DNA from: Ceratothoa steindachneri | Taxonomy: Eukaryota; Arthropoda; Malacostraca; Isopoda; Cymothoidae | Direction: 5' to 3' | Length of the DNA stretch: 64,000 nucleotides | Assembly (NCBI GenBank): GCA_963969495.1 | Contig: OZ018335.1 | Coordinates: 85,666,354-85,730,353 of the forward strand | Shown: piece after piece, positions 10,604-20,980 of the stretch | Position numbering within the stretch: the stretch's first letter is position 1 | Layout: each line of letters begins with the position of its first letter | Translations under genes and position numbers: made by a program | The notes under the pieces: model-generated | The model's database searches: none | Told to the model about the DNA's origin: nothing | The model's input: the letters and a program-made list of their open reading frames with translations, nothing else

Positions 10604-10925
10604 TCGTCTCCCGAAGAAGCCTTTTGTGTGTTAGGTTTAGTTGTGTTTCTTTGCTGTGAGCGTGTGTGAGGGGGACGCAAACCTTGCTGCCCTGGCCCAC
10701 CAGGATGTAACTTTGGCGTTCCTCGGAAGTGTCATAGCCGCTCAATGAATTATGCGGTTGAAGTAAAGGTTTTACATAGATGGTTTCCTCTCCGTAGTAA
10801 TGCCTGAGGTGTATCAGGAAGTCACTTAATGGAAAAGCCAACAACCAGAAGGTCCTCATCCGTATACGTATCGCATCAGGTTGTTTCTCTAGTGTTGACC
10901 TTCTGCGAGTGTGTCCTTAGCGAGA
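10604..10925 (-). pseudogene. Upstream part of the Tigger-interrupted ORF1 remnant
   Basis: The minus strand is open from about 10859 to the Tigger edge and includes HLRHYYGEETIYVKPLLQPH. Composition and continuity across the Tigger insertion (removing it and one TA leaves an open junction) suggest that it belongs to the same decayed gag-like ORF as 6890-8364. I recognise no domain in this part. Confidence 0.4.
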
Positions 10926-11318
10926 AGGTGGAATTTCGGCCGGCTTCTTAAGACCTGAACACAAGTGTTTGGCCTGTGTGTGACGGTTTGCTTTGGGTGT
11001 GTCGAATGAGTTAACTATTTCATTATTGTTTGAGGTGTAATTGGGCATGTTTTGTGTGGTCTATTGTTTTTTAGTTTAGTTAGTCCTCAATGAAAAGGGT
11101 TTGACTACACTTTGTTTACTGACTTGTTGGAAAGTGCCCGACCCTGCCGTCGGCCTTCCCTTTGTTTAAGACTCCAATGACAAATGATAAAATTATTATG
11201 GGCGTGGACCTCCTCCTGAAGGTTTAAAAGCACGGAGGACTTCAAAATAAATAAGGGCTGAATCAACAACCACCATCCAATGGTGCCACCGACTCAAACG
11301 GGTTTGGTTATTCAAATT
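10926..11318. other. Unassigned, less AT-rich than neighbours
   Basis: GT-rich on the plus strand and possibly the 5' region of the interrupted LINE. No motif was recognised. Confidence 0.4.
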
Positions 11319-11695
11319 TACTCCCAGCATGCACATAGACGTGGTGAACTCCATCTGTGGAACCACCGGGATGGGTAAGTAACCACCGTAGGTTGTAACT
11401 CCGTCCCAATCCAGGATCCGTCTTCTCTTCGGGCTTCACAATGGTCTATACCACAAACAACCTATCTACGAAACCTGCAATTATGTCCTTGAAGAGAAAT
11501 GGATAATTGCAACCGGTTATGTGGCTGGAGTCTCTTTTATGGAGTGAAAATGATGAAACGGGAGGAGTAGGCGACTTTGTCCATCATGTTTAACCCTATA
11601 GCCCAAATATGTATTATCGCTCTGAGAAAGGGGGGTGAATCAGGAGAGTACAAGGGGTAGACTGGTGGCCGATGGCTGCTATGGTTATTCTTTTG
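11319..11695. repeat. ~370-bp dispersed repeat, copy A
   Basis: This aligns collinearly with 12089-12452. Shared anchors include TACTCCCAGCA at the start, AGGTTGTAACT, CCTGCAATTATGT, CCATCATGT, GCCCAAATAT and GACTGG near the end. Copy A has an insertion of about 30 bp near 11630-11660. Divergence is substantial, so the duplication is old. Copy B abuts the 3' end of a Penelope-like element, so the block may be part of that element, for example a pseudo-LTR, but this is not shown. Confidence 0.85.
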
Positions 11696-12088
11696 TGACG
11701 TCCAAACTTTGTTATGGTTTTTGAGGTGACGATAATATCAGTGGAACTTTTATATCCGCTTACCTCCTGAATTGGAGGCAATAGTAGAGCAAGTAAGCGA
11801 TACAGGTAACAATTTTTCTTTTATTTGATTAAGTGATGAAGTTCCTTTTATACTACTACTACTACTATTTGAATAGAAAGAATAGAAAGAGTTTAATGTG
11901 GGAGGCCACCTATGAGCAGCACGTAATATCAAATAGTCTTAGAGGAGAGAGTATGGAATTGGAGGAGGATAAGGGGAGGCAGAGACGCATGTTCTGCGGA
12001 GAGGTCGTTTATGTTGCTGTTATGGCGCACCTGATGATGATTGAAGGCCGAGGCTACGACCCGCATTCGAGAGTTTTGCCCTTGGAGA
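11696..12088. other. Spacer between the two diverged repeat copies
   Basis: It contains a short (CTA)n run at about 11849-11868 and no recognised gene. Confidence 0.5.
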
Positions 12089-12452
12089 TACTCCCAGCAG
12101 GCAAAGAGAGTAGGATGTAATATCCCTTCATAGCCCTGGTCGCACATACGTGGCAGGGTAGGTCCCCTCTCTGCAGGTTGTAACTTCTTCTCAATCCTGG
12201 ATGCCTCTTGACTTCGGATTCCGCATTGGGATCGACCACAAACCTCCTTACCCCGAAGCCTGCAATTATGTGTTTCTAAAAGAAAGGAATAGTTGCTACG
12301 AGGTTATGTGTGGAGTCTTCGTTCACTGGGCGAAAATCACAAGGACGAAGGCGGAAGGAGTTGAATTTAGCCCATCATGTCGCGAGACAGCCCAAATATA
12401 GTATTATCTTTCTGGGGTTTGACTGGCCATTGGCAGCAGGGTATTCTTTCCG
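12089..12452. repeat. ~370-bp dispersed repeat, copy B
   Basis: Collinear diverged partner of 11319-11695. It overlaps or directly follows the decayed GIY-YIG region of the minus-strand Penelope-like element. Confidence 0.85.
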
Positions 12453-13622
12453 AGCTCGTGCGCTTTGTGTTAAGGATTGATGAGATAGTTTTTTCACCAG
12501 TATTGTTTCTGTAACTTGTTTGCTGTGATGTCCCTCGTAGTGTGCCTTGATTCATCCTTTTTGAACGTGTATCATTAGGCAGAGGGTATTAGTTCTCATG
12601 AGGGCTTTTGAATTGGTAAGCTACATTTGTAGCGTTTAGGATGGATTCCTTTTAACAGAGGCTGTTTCTCATTAATAGGTTGGTGACTTTTGTTTTTTTT
12701 TATAATATATTCGTAGACACCTTATAATATTTTTTGCTTCAATTTTTTTAAACACAGAATTTTCTTCCATATTTTTCCAAATTCTTTTTTAGAGTAGCCA
12801 TTGTTGACTAAGGTCTGTTTGGTTCATCGAAATTCTTCGTCAATTGCGGTCCACATTGAGCAGTTCTTAATCGCTCTTCCCTATGCAGAAAGGTAATAAG
12901 AGCGCTTACACACAAATCATTTTTGAAGCTGAGAACGGATTAGGATTAAAAGCTCATTTGTTTTTTAGTAATTAATGTTCTTTGTTAGGTGTAAGGAATA
13001 TGTCATCAACAAATTTTACGGGGTTCATTTTTATTTTTTTGTTAAGAGCATTTCCTATTTAGAGTTCGCAAAAGTAGGGTTTAATGGGGAAGCCATCGCT
13101 ATTCCGTCAATTTGAAGGTAAAGTTCGGCATCTGGGCTTTGAAATAGGGCTTCAGTTGAACATATGCTTAAAAATTACTCTAATATTCGGGGTTCCATTA
13201 GTTTGGGAGAAAAATTAGGGTTATCTTATATACACTATATAATTCTTTCTATTGCCACGTGTATGAAAAATTTCTGGACATCGAGATAAGCTAGAATGCC
13301 TCTTGGCGGAGAACTGTGAAGAATATCAACAAAATCTTGGTCAAATTTATGAAGAGTCAAACGAGATTAATTGTGTAATAATGTTGTTTATGTGATTTAA
13401 CATTCCCGTAGATGTATCCTGCTTTATATTTATCTTTAATAGGAAAGAGCTGGACTTGATTGGCGATACTGTTGTTTTCGGATATTAGTTTGTTGGTTCT
13501 TTTCTTCAGTTGGTTCTTTCGTTATTCTTTTGAATTTTAAGGTGTCACATAGTATATAATTTAGTTTTCGCATGTATTCTTCTTTATTAATTAGAACGAA
13601 AATGTTGGAGTTGTCTGCGATG
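12420..13622 (-). mobile_element. Penelope-like retroelement, RT and GIY-YIG remnants (3' part, split by piggyBac)
   Basis: On the minus strand the Penelope-type RT order is visible: IADNSNIFVLINKEEY (13620-13575), YIYGNVKSHKQ, SLDVQKFFIHVAIERII, LQIDGIAMASPLNPTFANS, then FVDDIFLTPNKE (13019-12984), which holds the two catalytic aspartates. A thumb-region remnant with NNGYSKKEFGKI follows, and then YKCSLPIQ and HVQKG-IKAHYEGHHSKQV (12600-12470), resembling the zinc-binding and GIY-YIG endonuclease region. Penelope-like elements prime reverse transcription at nicked ends using a GIY-YIG nuclease. Multiple frameshifts and stops make this copy dead. The 5' part continues at 15035-15230 beyond the inserted piggyBac. 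Confidence 0.85.
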
Positions 13623-13626
13623 TTAA
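13623..13626 (+). other. TTAA target-site duplication, left side of piggyBac
   Basis: TTAA here and at 15031-15034 bracket the piggyBac element. This is the expected target duplication of the superfamily. Confidence 0.9.
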
Positions 13627-15030
13627 CCCATTAAGCCTAAGTTTTTTTTTATTTTTTAAATTTTTAATATTTACTATAATATGAGTAAAAATAGCAAAGG
13701 GGAATAATAATTCTTATCAAAGATTAATATTTAATGATAAATCTTAGAATAAAAAGCAAAAACATGTGCTGCATATATGCAACGCTAGGCTGATCGGCTA
13801 ACAAATTAGGCATTATGAAACTCTTCAAAGCAATTTATGCACAAACCCACGAAACACTTTGGACATTCGGTTCTCATCATTGATAGTCAATTGAGACCTG
13901 CACATCTCCTTCTTTTGTTATTGGGGATGTATCTGACAATATGGAAACCTGTATCCAGCCTGATGGAATCAGATAATCGAGTGTTTATGCTACTCTGCTG
14001 GGAAATCTTAGGGCGACCACCTACTCCTGGTTGAGAACCATATTTTTTTTAAAATGTTTGCACAATGGAGCGTCTGAATTCTAGCTGGCTCATCGATTTA
14101 TTAGTTTTTGTATAAAATCCAAGCATTTTGGACAGCTATATCAACAATCCATGTAAAGATTGGCAACCACCATTTATTCCCTCTTATACCAATGCGATAA
14201 GCATTGATATTTTGGTCCATGAGATCAGTCCCGCCCATGTACTTATTTTACTTAGAAATGATGTTAGGTTATGTGACATCTATCACTTTGCCGGCAACAC
14301 GTGAGTAACGGTGGGCTTTCGCAAGAGAGGTAATGCCGTGAACATTTGAAGAAACTGTTACAACATTGTTATCCAACCAACGTAATAAAATGATGTTATT
14401 CTTAGCAATTCTGGCATATTCAAATTCTCCACGAGCCTTTTTCTTAATTGTTGCAAAATTATATAAAAATCGAGAATTATCCAAGTAAAGATAATTAAAT
14501 CATAAATTAAATCATAAAAATGATAAAAATAGATCATATTAGTTATGCATTTAATGAGAAATAAAGGAAACTTAATATTGAAGGATAACATTTTTAGATA
14601 GCCTAATGACCTGGTGTTGCATATTTGTAACATGAGATTTCATTTTTGAAAGAACAAGGAAAAAATGAAGGAAATGAAAAAGAATCATGATTTGAGTGAT
14701 TGATACATATGAATGAACCTCTTTCAGAGACAATAAATGATATATAAGGGAAAAATCGAATATATAACTAACTAAAATTGCAAATCGAAAATAGGTACTT
14801 ACTTGCTGGTAGACGTCATGATGCTATTCCAAATACTGCTTTGTTTTCAGACTGTTTCTGAGCTGGTAGATGCTTTCTCAAACTTATTTATATAGCAAAA
14901 TTTATTTAACAATCGTTTATCTATCATTTAGAAGTAAAAATCATATCAATTTAAATGTAATTTAAGTTTTATTTTAATTTTGGAGATTTAAAGAAAACGT
15001 TGCATATATGCAACGCTAGGCTTTACTGGG
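13627..15030 (-). mobile_element. piggyBac element, internally deleted, 1404 bp
   Basis: The ends begin with CCC next to TTAA on both sides: left CCCATTAAGCCTA and right, read inward, CCCAGTAAAGCCTA, differing by one substitution and one indel. The word GCATATATGCAACGCTAGGC occurs subterminally at both ends (13773-13792 and 15002-15021), in the same orientation. The only transposase sequence inside is the C-terminal half (14484-13815), and 1.4 kb is too short for a full piggyBac. It is therefore a deletion derivative that may have been mobilised in trans. Removing it together with one TTAA rejoins the reading frame of the Penelope-like element around it. Confidence 0.92.
13815..14484 (-). pseudogene. 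piggyBac transposase, C-terminal half
   Basis: The minus strand reads KKARGEFEYARIAKNNIILL, then RWLDNNVVTVSSNVHG (14430-14330), YMGGTDLMDQNINAYRIGIR (about 14240-14180), NKWWLPIFTWIVDIAVQNAW, SQLEFRRSIVQT, and a terminal cysteine-rich zinc finger (CPKCFVGLCINCF, about 13860-13820). GGTDLMD corresponds to the region of the third catalytic aspartate of piggyBac transposases. The C-terminal zinc finger normally binds element ends. The N-terminal DNA-binding part and the first two catalytic aspartates are absent. At least two frameshifts occur, after 14269 and near 14050. Confidence 0.92.
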
Positions 15031-15034
15031 TTAA
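15031..15034 (+). other. TTAA target-site duplication, right side of piggyBac
   Basis: Partner of 13623-13626. Confidence 0.9.
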
Positions 15035-15230
15035 AGATGGTCTGTGTTATTGCTATCTCCAAAATTTTTCATTTCTTCTATTAATATGATTTTTTTTCTT
15101 TGTGTTTTTTTTTCGTTTCTTCTGCGATGAGTTGTAGTTGAAGGTAATTTCTCTTTTTTCAGGAATTTCTGCTTATCATGTATTTGTAAATTCCGTAGAG
15201 CATCGAAACGCGAAACGAATTAAATGAAAT
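15035..15230 (-). mobile_element. Penelope-like retroelement, 5' part of the split copy
   Basis: The minus strand reads LRNLQIHDKQKFLKKEKLPS, a lysine-rich stretch, and KILEIAITQTI. It then continues across the piggyBac site into FNIADNSNIF. This is the N-terminal region that precedes RT in Penelope-like elements. The stretch is lysine-rich and poorly conserved, so its upstream limit is uncertain. Confidence 0.7.
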
Positions 15231-15559
15231 ATAATTTCATTGATAATTAGATGTAAACAAACAGGGATAAAGGCCTTCTCGGTGATGCTGATACTACGAT
15301 AAATGGTGATCTAGAGTATGTAATAACAGTTTAAATGATTTTAAAAACATTTCATATAGTGCAAGACACCACTGATTTAGTTAGAATCTACGCTAAAATT
15401 CATGGACAATACCTATTCTTTCATCTGTTAATGTTACTGAAAACGAAATTTAAAGTAGCTAAAGTAACAGGTCCATGTAAAAGCTAATAATTAGGCCATT
15501 GGGAATTATGCAGAATGTGAACCAGCAAAACAATTTCGCAACTTTTTTCTTAAACGAAT
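15231..15559. other. AT-rich stretch, nothing recognised
   Basis: No element ends or coding similarity were seen. It may include the extreme 5' end of the flanking retroelements. Confidence 0.5.
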
Positions 15560-16340
15560 TAATGGATGAATTGTCCCAAACCAGTTAATATATTCAAAAG
15601 ACAATCTGATTTTCGAAAAATAATATAAAACTGGCCCAGAAATTTTCGTTTGCTTCCTTAATTCCGTTGTCCAAGAACTTTTAGACCATATTATTGACAA
15701 AATAAATCGTGGGTTAGTAGGAGCTCAAATTTCAGCATGGGTTTTGGCGGCAGCACTTGTATATAACTCGCTAGAATATTTTGACAAAATGAACTCAACC
15801 TTTTATAAGCTCAAAGCTATTGATGTAATTCATTTCACATAAAAGCCTTTTTAGAAAGTTAAAAAAAACATGTTATAAATAGAGATATCTTATGTGGATC
15901 GAAAGCTCGTTGGCCTACGCTGGCAAAGGGGTGGTAAATGGATATTATATCAAACTGGGCTTCGGGCCAAAGCGAGTTTGTTCAGGGATACCTCATTTGG
16001 TGTTAACAACCTATATTAATGATTTTTCCAATTAATTTATTAATCAAATTTTCAAAATTTGCAAATGAATCAAAAGGAGAAAATAAAGCAAAATCTATGT
16101 GATCTCTAAAATTTATAAAGCCTAATGGTGTAGTAGAATGGGCATTAAGATTTTAGGATAGTTAAAAATATTATTTCCTTAGAAAGACCGACTTATGGTC
16201 TATTTTATGCCATGGACGGACATATTTAGTTTCTGAAAAAGGTTTTGTTGTATTAAGTTCAAATGCTTTAAAAATTCCAAATTGATATGTTGTAGCATCT
16301 AAATACGAAAGTTATTAGTATATCATTATATAATACAGTG
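15560..16340 (+). mobile_element. Non-LTR retrotransposon RT fragment, catalytic motif mutated
   Basis: Plus-strand frames give QSDFRK (15602), a degraded first palm segment around DKMNSTFYKLKAI, then GIPHLVLTTYINDFSN (15985-16030, the GxPQGS...YINDF motif) and IFKFANESKGENKAKS (16050-16095). The last occupies the place of F/YADD, so both aspartates are changed to asparagine and glutamate. VVEWALRF-like and later sequence follows to about 16340. It belongs to the RT family of jockey/CR1-like LINEs, but the clade is not clear. Many stops are present and there is no endonuclease or tail. Confidence 0.72.
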
Positions 16341-16453
16341 TCAACCTCACTTGTAAACTTGAAATTTTTTCTCCTTTTCTGTAATATGCAAATTTAACCT
16401 TAGGAGATGTAAAAAGCTAGCGGGGAAATAAATCTCGCAATATACATAGGACA

Positions 16454-16490
16454 ATGCAGATACACTTTTCTTTTGTAGGTGTATCTGCAT
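16454..16490. repeat. Perfect 12-bp stem-loop
   Basis: ATGCAGATACAC (16454-16465) is the exact inverted match of GTGTATCTGCAT (16479-16490), with a 13-base loop. The arms do not extend further. There is no U-run suited to a bacterial terminator and no gene nearby. Confidence 0.85.
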
Positions 16491-16499
16491 AACTTTAAC

Positions 16500-17226
16500 T
16501 CACGTGCACTTTGTGCAGTTTTTTCCTACATAAGAATATGTGGGGAAATCAATATCACGAGCACAAACAGAGGCTAGTTTGGTTACACAACAACAGTTAC
16601 ATTACATATGGTCCGATACTTTAGCCCTCAACATTCTCATCTTTGCGCCGCTGTCCCAACAATCTTCGAAATTGCTCGCAAAGAAGGATTACCATCAACA
16701 GGGTTCGTAGTCCGTTAATATAAACAAATGACGGTTGGATAGCCTTTAGAATAAAAATCTATCAATCTACTCACTGTCCCCTCCTATTGTCTAGGTCTAT
16801 TTTCACCAAATAGACAAAATTTCACTTTCTCTGAAATAAACCAGAAGGACGAAGGGCCACAACATTGAAACTAATGCCCTAAGAAAAGAAGATAAAGGTG
16901 GGCCTTCATTTCTCCTCCCCTCCCCCAGGGAATATAGTTTATCTGGCGAAAATAACATGAGAATCGAGATAGCGATCGAGAGAAGAAGAGCAGTCCATAA
17001 GTAGAACAAGGAATCAAGAAAAAGTGGAACCGAGCGGAATTTTTCTTGCTGGGGCTGTTCCTGTGGTCATATCGAAGCGTAGGCCATCGGTATAGAAAAC
17101 TACTCTCATACAAATCTCGTTCAGAGAAACCCCCTATCTCAGTTTTCCGAATAAAAACAGAAATAGCCCCACCATTGAGGAATACCAATGTGAAGTTCCA
17201 CTCGAGAAAATATTCCCCCTCTTGGT
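16500..17226. other. Unassigned stretch of higher GC
   Basis: Less AT-rich than its surroundings, with overlapping open frames on both strands but no similarity that I recognise. It could belong to an unrecognised LTR or satellite-type repeat that also covers 17227-17600. Confidence 0.4.
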
Positions 17227-17400
17227 CAGGTTTCATCATCGTGGAGCACATAAGTGTAACCCAAGGATTGGAATAATCGTAAATCCACAATCTTCTCGCT
17301 TATATCGTCAGGTTTCATCATCGAGAAGCCCGCAAGGTTAACTAGTGTAACCCAAAGATTGCAATAATCGTACATCCACATTTCCCTTGCTTATATCGTC
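17227..17400 (+). repeat. Tandem duplication of an ~85-bp unit
   Basis: Unit 1 (17227-17308) and unit 2 (17309-17400) both start CAGGTTTCATCATCG and end TTATATCGTC(A). They share GTGTAACCCAA and AATCGTA...ATCCACA, and differ by a ~10-base insertion and scattered substitutions. Confidence 0.9.
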
Positions 17401-18854
17401 AAGTCAAGAAGCATCGCCACGCGTTCCACACTTACTTCGGGAATAGCTATTATTCCAGAATAACCTCCAACAACTTATGTTTCGCGCAGTGAGACCGACA
17501 CTTGGGTGTCCGAGTCACTCTCACCCCTCGAATCATATTTCAACGAGGTTCTAGTTCGAGGTCATCCCACGCCAGACTCCTTCTTACTTAAAAGTAAAAG
17601 GAATCCAAATTATTCATGTTCTTTAGTTACTATTCCGTACGAAAGGGAATTTTTGTGTCAACCATCGTGTAGTACTCATTGGTAGTATTAATTTTTATTT
17701 AGATCCTCTTATTATAGCCTTAGTATATTTAAGTTTTTAATATTTCATTTTTTTATGTAATTAAAAGTATATGTTTTTCCCTAGTTGTTTAAATCCTCGA
17801 AACGCTGCATATGGCAATAGATTTATTATATTACGATTCCTTCCTGGTTAAAGACCTAAAGAATCAAAAGTAAAAAAATAGTAAACCACTCTTAGAGAAA
17901 AAAGGAACGGAGTTATTCATGTATGGAACAAACGTACATACATACCTGGCCGTATACCACGACATAATATATATCTCGTGTAAAGTTAGACTTAAGATTC
18001 TCAATTTATTTTCACGGTAAAATTTGCCCTCACAAGTCGTCAAATTTAAAACAGTCACTAATCTTAAGAAATGTATTGATAAATATTGCTTAAAAAATAC
18101 TAAAGAACTAAATACTGAAATTAATTTATATTAATCTTCTACCATCTCTCCTAATCGCCTTACTTGCTTCTCCTTTTTTGGAGACTGGTCTCGAGTGTTC
18201 GGTCCTCTTTTAAATTTGTTCAAAGATTAAAGCGAAATGCTTGGCATATTACCTTAAACCGTTTCCTGGAAATCGTCTTACTCGCAATCCGCTGCGTAAA
18301 TGAGATATTTCATTGCTAAAAACTCCTTTTCAAGTGAGCAAAAAGCTTCTTGTTAAATAACTAGGTAGAGTTTACGATTCTCCATGCAATTATATGTTTC
18401 ATTATTCAAAGTTTTTTATATATTTTTTCGTGAATTATGGAGTCATAGTGTAATTAAATATGTAGAGCGTTAAATCATAATGTTTGAAATGATATAATAT
18501 CTCTAGAACTAAGAGACTATGTAACAAAGTTTTAAATTTTTTCATTCGTGGGCAGAAAGTTTTATTTTTTTTTTATTCTTTATGCTTCAAATATATAGGA
18601 AATCGGTATTATTATCTACAAACTTTGCTTTTTTCATGTAACTAAAAATATTGTAAAATTTTCGTATATTTATGAACCTTCCAAATAGATTCAGTGATGA
18701 GTAGCTCATATTTAACGAGAATTTTCTAGAACTTTCGTTAATTTTCTATAATTTTGCCAAATTTGCTAAACTTTATAAGAACTATGTAGAATATTCTAAA
18801 ACATTTAGCAATGTAAAAATTCATATACACCATATACATAATTAGTTCGGACTA
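17401..18854. other. AT-rich stretch, nothing recognised
   Basis: Two blocks near 17575 and 17870 share loosely similar AAGTAAAA/GGAA words. No gene or element ends were identified. Confidence 0.5.
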
Positions 18855-19905
18855 CTAGGTCGAACGTTAACTGAAACACTTTTAGTTGCATTATAGTTCA
18901 GAATTATATCAGGTCTGAAAGGTTCGCCTTCTTTGTATTTTGTTGCCATAATGCAAAGGGCTCAATAAAATAGCTGGTTTATTTACTTCAGGAACACAAA
19001 TGTGCACATCATTTAATGTTGGTCTTTGCAAAAGCCTAAATTTGGGAAAAATAATTGACGATACAAAGAGACTCGAAACGCCGGAGGTATTTCACTCAAT
19101 TCCTCCTCAGTGTTCTCACTTGTGATACAGTTTTATCAGGTAGTTCTACAGCAAGACTAACATCAGTCCATAGGTTGTCACATGTAATATTTATTCCTGA
19201 TTTTAGAAGGTAAACATACTAGCATCATCCATACCGCCGATTTTCATGCCATATTTACCCAGTTTGGATGGAATGTATAAATTGAACGAGCAGCTTCCTC
19301 TGAATCAAAAGAGATTTATCAACAGGTACAAAATGGCCAGCCTTGTAAATTATTTGACATGCCTTAACGAACGTTTGCAATTTCATGTATGGGCTCTAAC
19401 TATCCCTGGTCAGAAACATTTGAGCTGCACTTGTATACATATTATCAAATCTTATGCATCTCTTTATTTATGTAAACCTGTTCGACGCAGAGAAGTGCAA
19501 TAATTCAATGGGACCCCCTTAGTCCTAAATAATTCATTATTTCAACATAATCTATTTCGATCTAATTTTCACCTAAATAAGTTTTGTTATATGTTGCTGG
19601 ATAATAAGTTTCATTATTTCATCCATAATAAATAAACTGAATGTATCAGAAACTTTAGGTTTATGTACAGCTTTATGAACCCCTGTACTTTCACGAAGGA
19701 GATTCTCTATACATTCTACCTGCGTCTGGGGATCATTGCACCATGTAGTTCTTTTATCTTTCCCTATTTTAGTATTGACATCTACTTGATCAGTATACCT
19801 GCTCTCAGTACTACTCTCATATTTCCCATGGTTGGCGACAAGCCCAAAATATATTTTATTCAAAATATAAACAACGATTGTGGGTAAGGAGTTCATTTGT
19901 CAAGA
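18855..19905 (-). mobile_element. Second piggyBac-type transposase, heavily decayed
   Basis: Minus-strand frames give RTTWCNDPQTQ and VSDTFSLFIMDEIMKLIIQQ (19890-19575), RFDNIYTS and SPYMKLQTFVKACQIIYKAG (about 19460-19340), FVPVDKSLL, PSKLGKYGMKIGGMDDA (about 19280-19225), NITCDNLWTDVSLAVELPDK (19190-19130), EIPPAFRVS and ILNYNATKS (about 18900). This is the domain order of DDE_Tnp_1_7 piggyBac transposases, including the expected regions of the first two catalytic aspartates. The GGVD region that should follow NYNATK is no longer readable. It differs in sequence from the copy at 13815-14484, so two subfamilies are present. I could not place TTAA-bounded ends. Confidence 0.85.
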
Positions 19906-20980
19906 AATGCCACAAAATAAACGATGCTGACCTAATTTGAATGCAGACGAATCTAATACCATCGAATAACGAAGCAGAAAATTATTTCAACATGCAGTGC
20001 TCGAAAAAGTAAAAATTATTAGGAAAATCATGGTTTGATCCCTTCAAAAAGAAATGGTAGTTTAGTTGCTTTGAGTCTTTTAAAGTTAAAGTAATCATAA
20101 AATTACACATACATTTTTCATTCACATAAAAATAAAAACAAAAATACGATCCATTATAGGTGAATAATTTTCCTTATATTATTTTAATCAATATAGTTAT
20201 TTATATTTTTGATAAATGATCTAAAACAGTAAATAGGATAAAAAGATTTTATTTATATTTTTGTGTAAAGTTTAACAGGTTTAACTACCAAATGAAATAA
20301 TATAAGTTATTCGGCTTTAAGTTAAATGGTGATATAAAATTGTAAAATAGAAACAGCTACGGTACTACATAATACCCTGCTGAGGGCGTAAAAGTATAAA
20401 ATTAGGAAGATAAAAATGGAAGCTTACATAAATATTGTCACAAGCGTTAAATTTGAACCTACGAGTAGATATATGTCCTTCCTTTCCATAGGATCAAAAG
20501 AGATATATAGTAGATTTTGAGAGTGGTAAGTAAATCAGATGGGCATACTTATATCAGGTTGGAGCAGGGGTGTCTTAGACCAGATCAAATTTCAATGAAT
20601 GGATTCATGCAATTTTCTTTCTCCTGAGTTATTCTTCAATGGGACACCTTCGTGCATATCACGAAATGGTTTATCCATATTCAATATTTTTATTAATCGA
20701 TCAAAATAAGGGAGCAAAATTTGTTGCGCAATTAACATACTTTCCTTTGCTGAGTTCAGGACCTCCCCTAAGTAGCCATGCTAAAAACCTATCCTCCTAC
20801 CGCCCGTGAAATTATAACATCCTGTTTTTTACCTATATAAATGTCTATTATTTTCGTCTTTGAAAAAGACTTACACAAACTGAATAGGGAGCAGGAATAT
20901 TTCATTAAGTAAGGCCTGCTTATCAAAGGGTCAAGTGTTCTCACTTATTCTGATTTACGATCTTACGACCTCAAAACTTT
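19906..20980. other. AT-rich stretch, nothing recognised
   Basis: It probably includes the missing upstream end of the piggyBac copy, but no terminal motif could be assigned. Confidence 0.5.

Noticed and set aside
16871..17290. 139-codon minus-strand open frame
   Set aside because: No recognisable motif, overlapping frames on both strands, and an embedded tandem repeat. I could not support a gene.
17480..17600. B-box-like GTTCGAGGTC
   Set aside because: No matching A box at the right distance and no tRNA-like fold, so a SINE head was not called.
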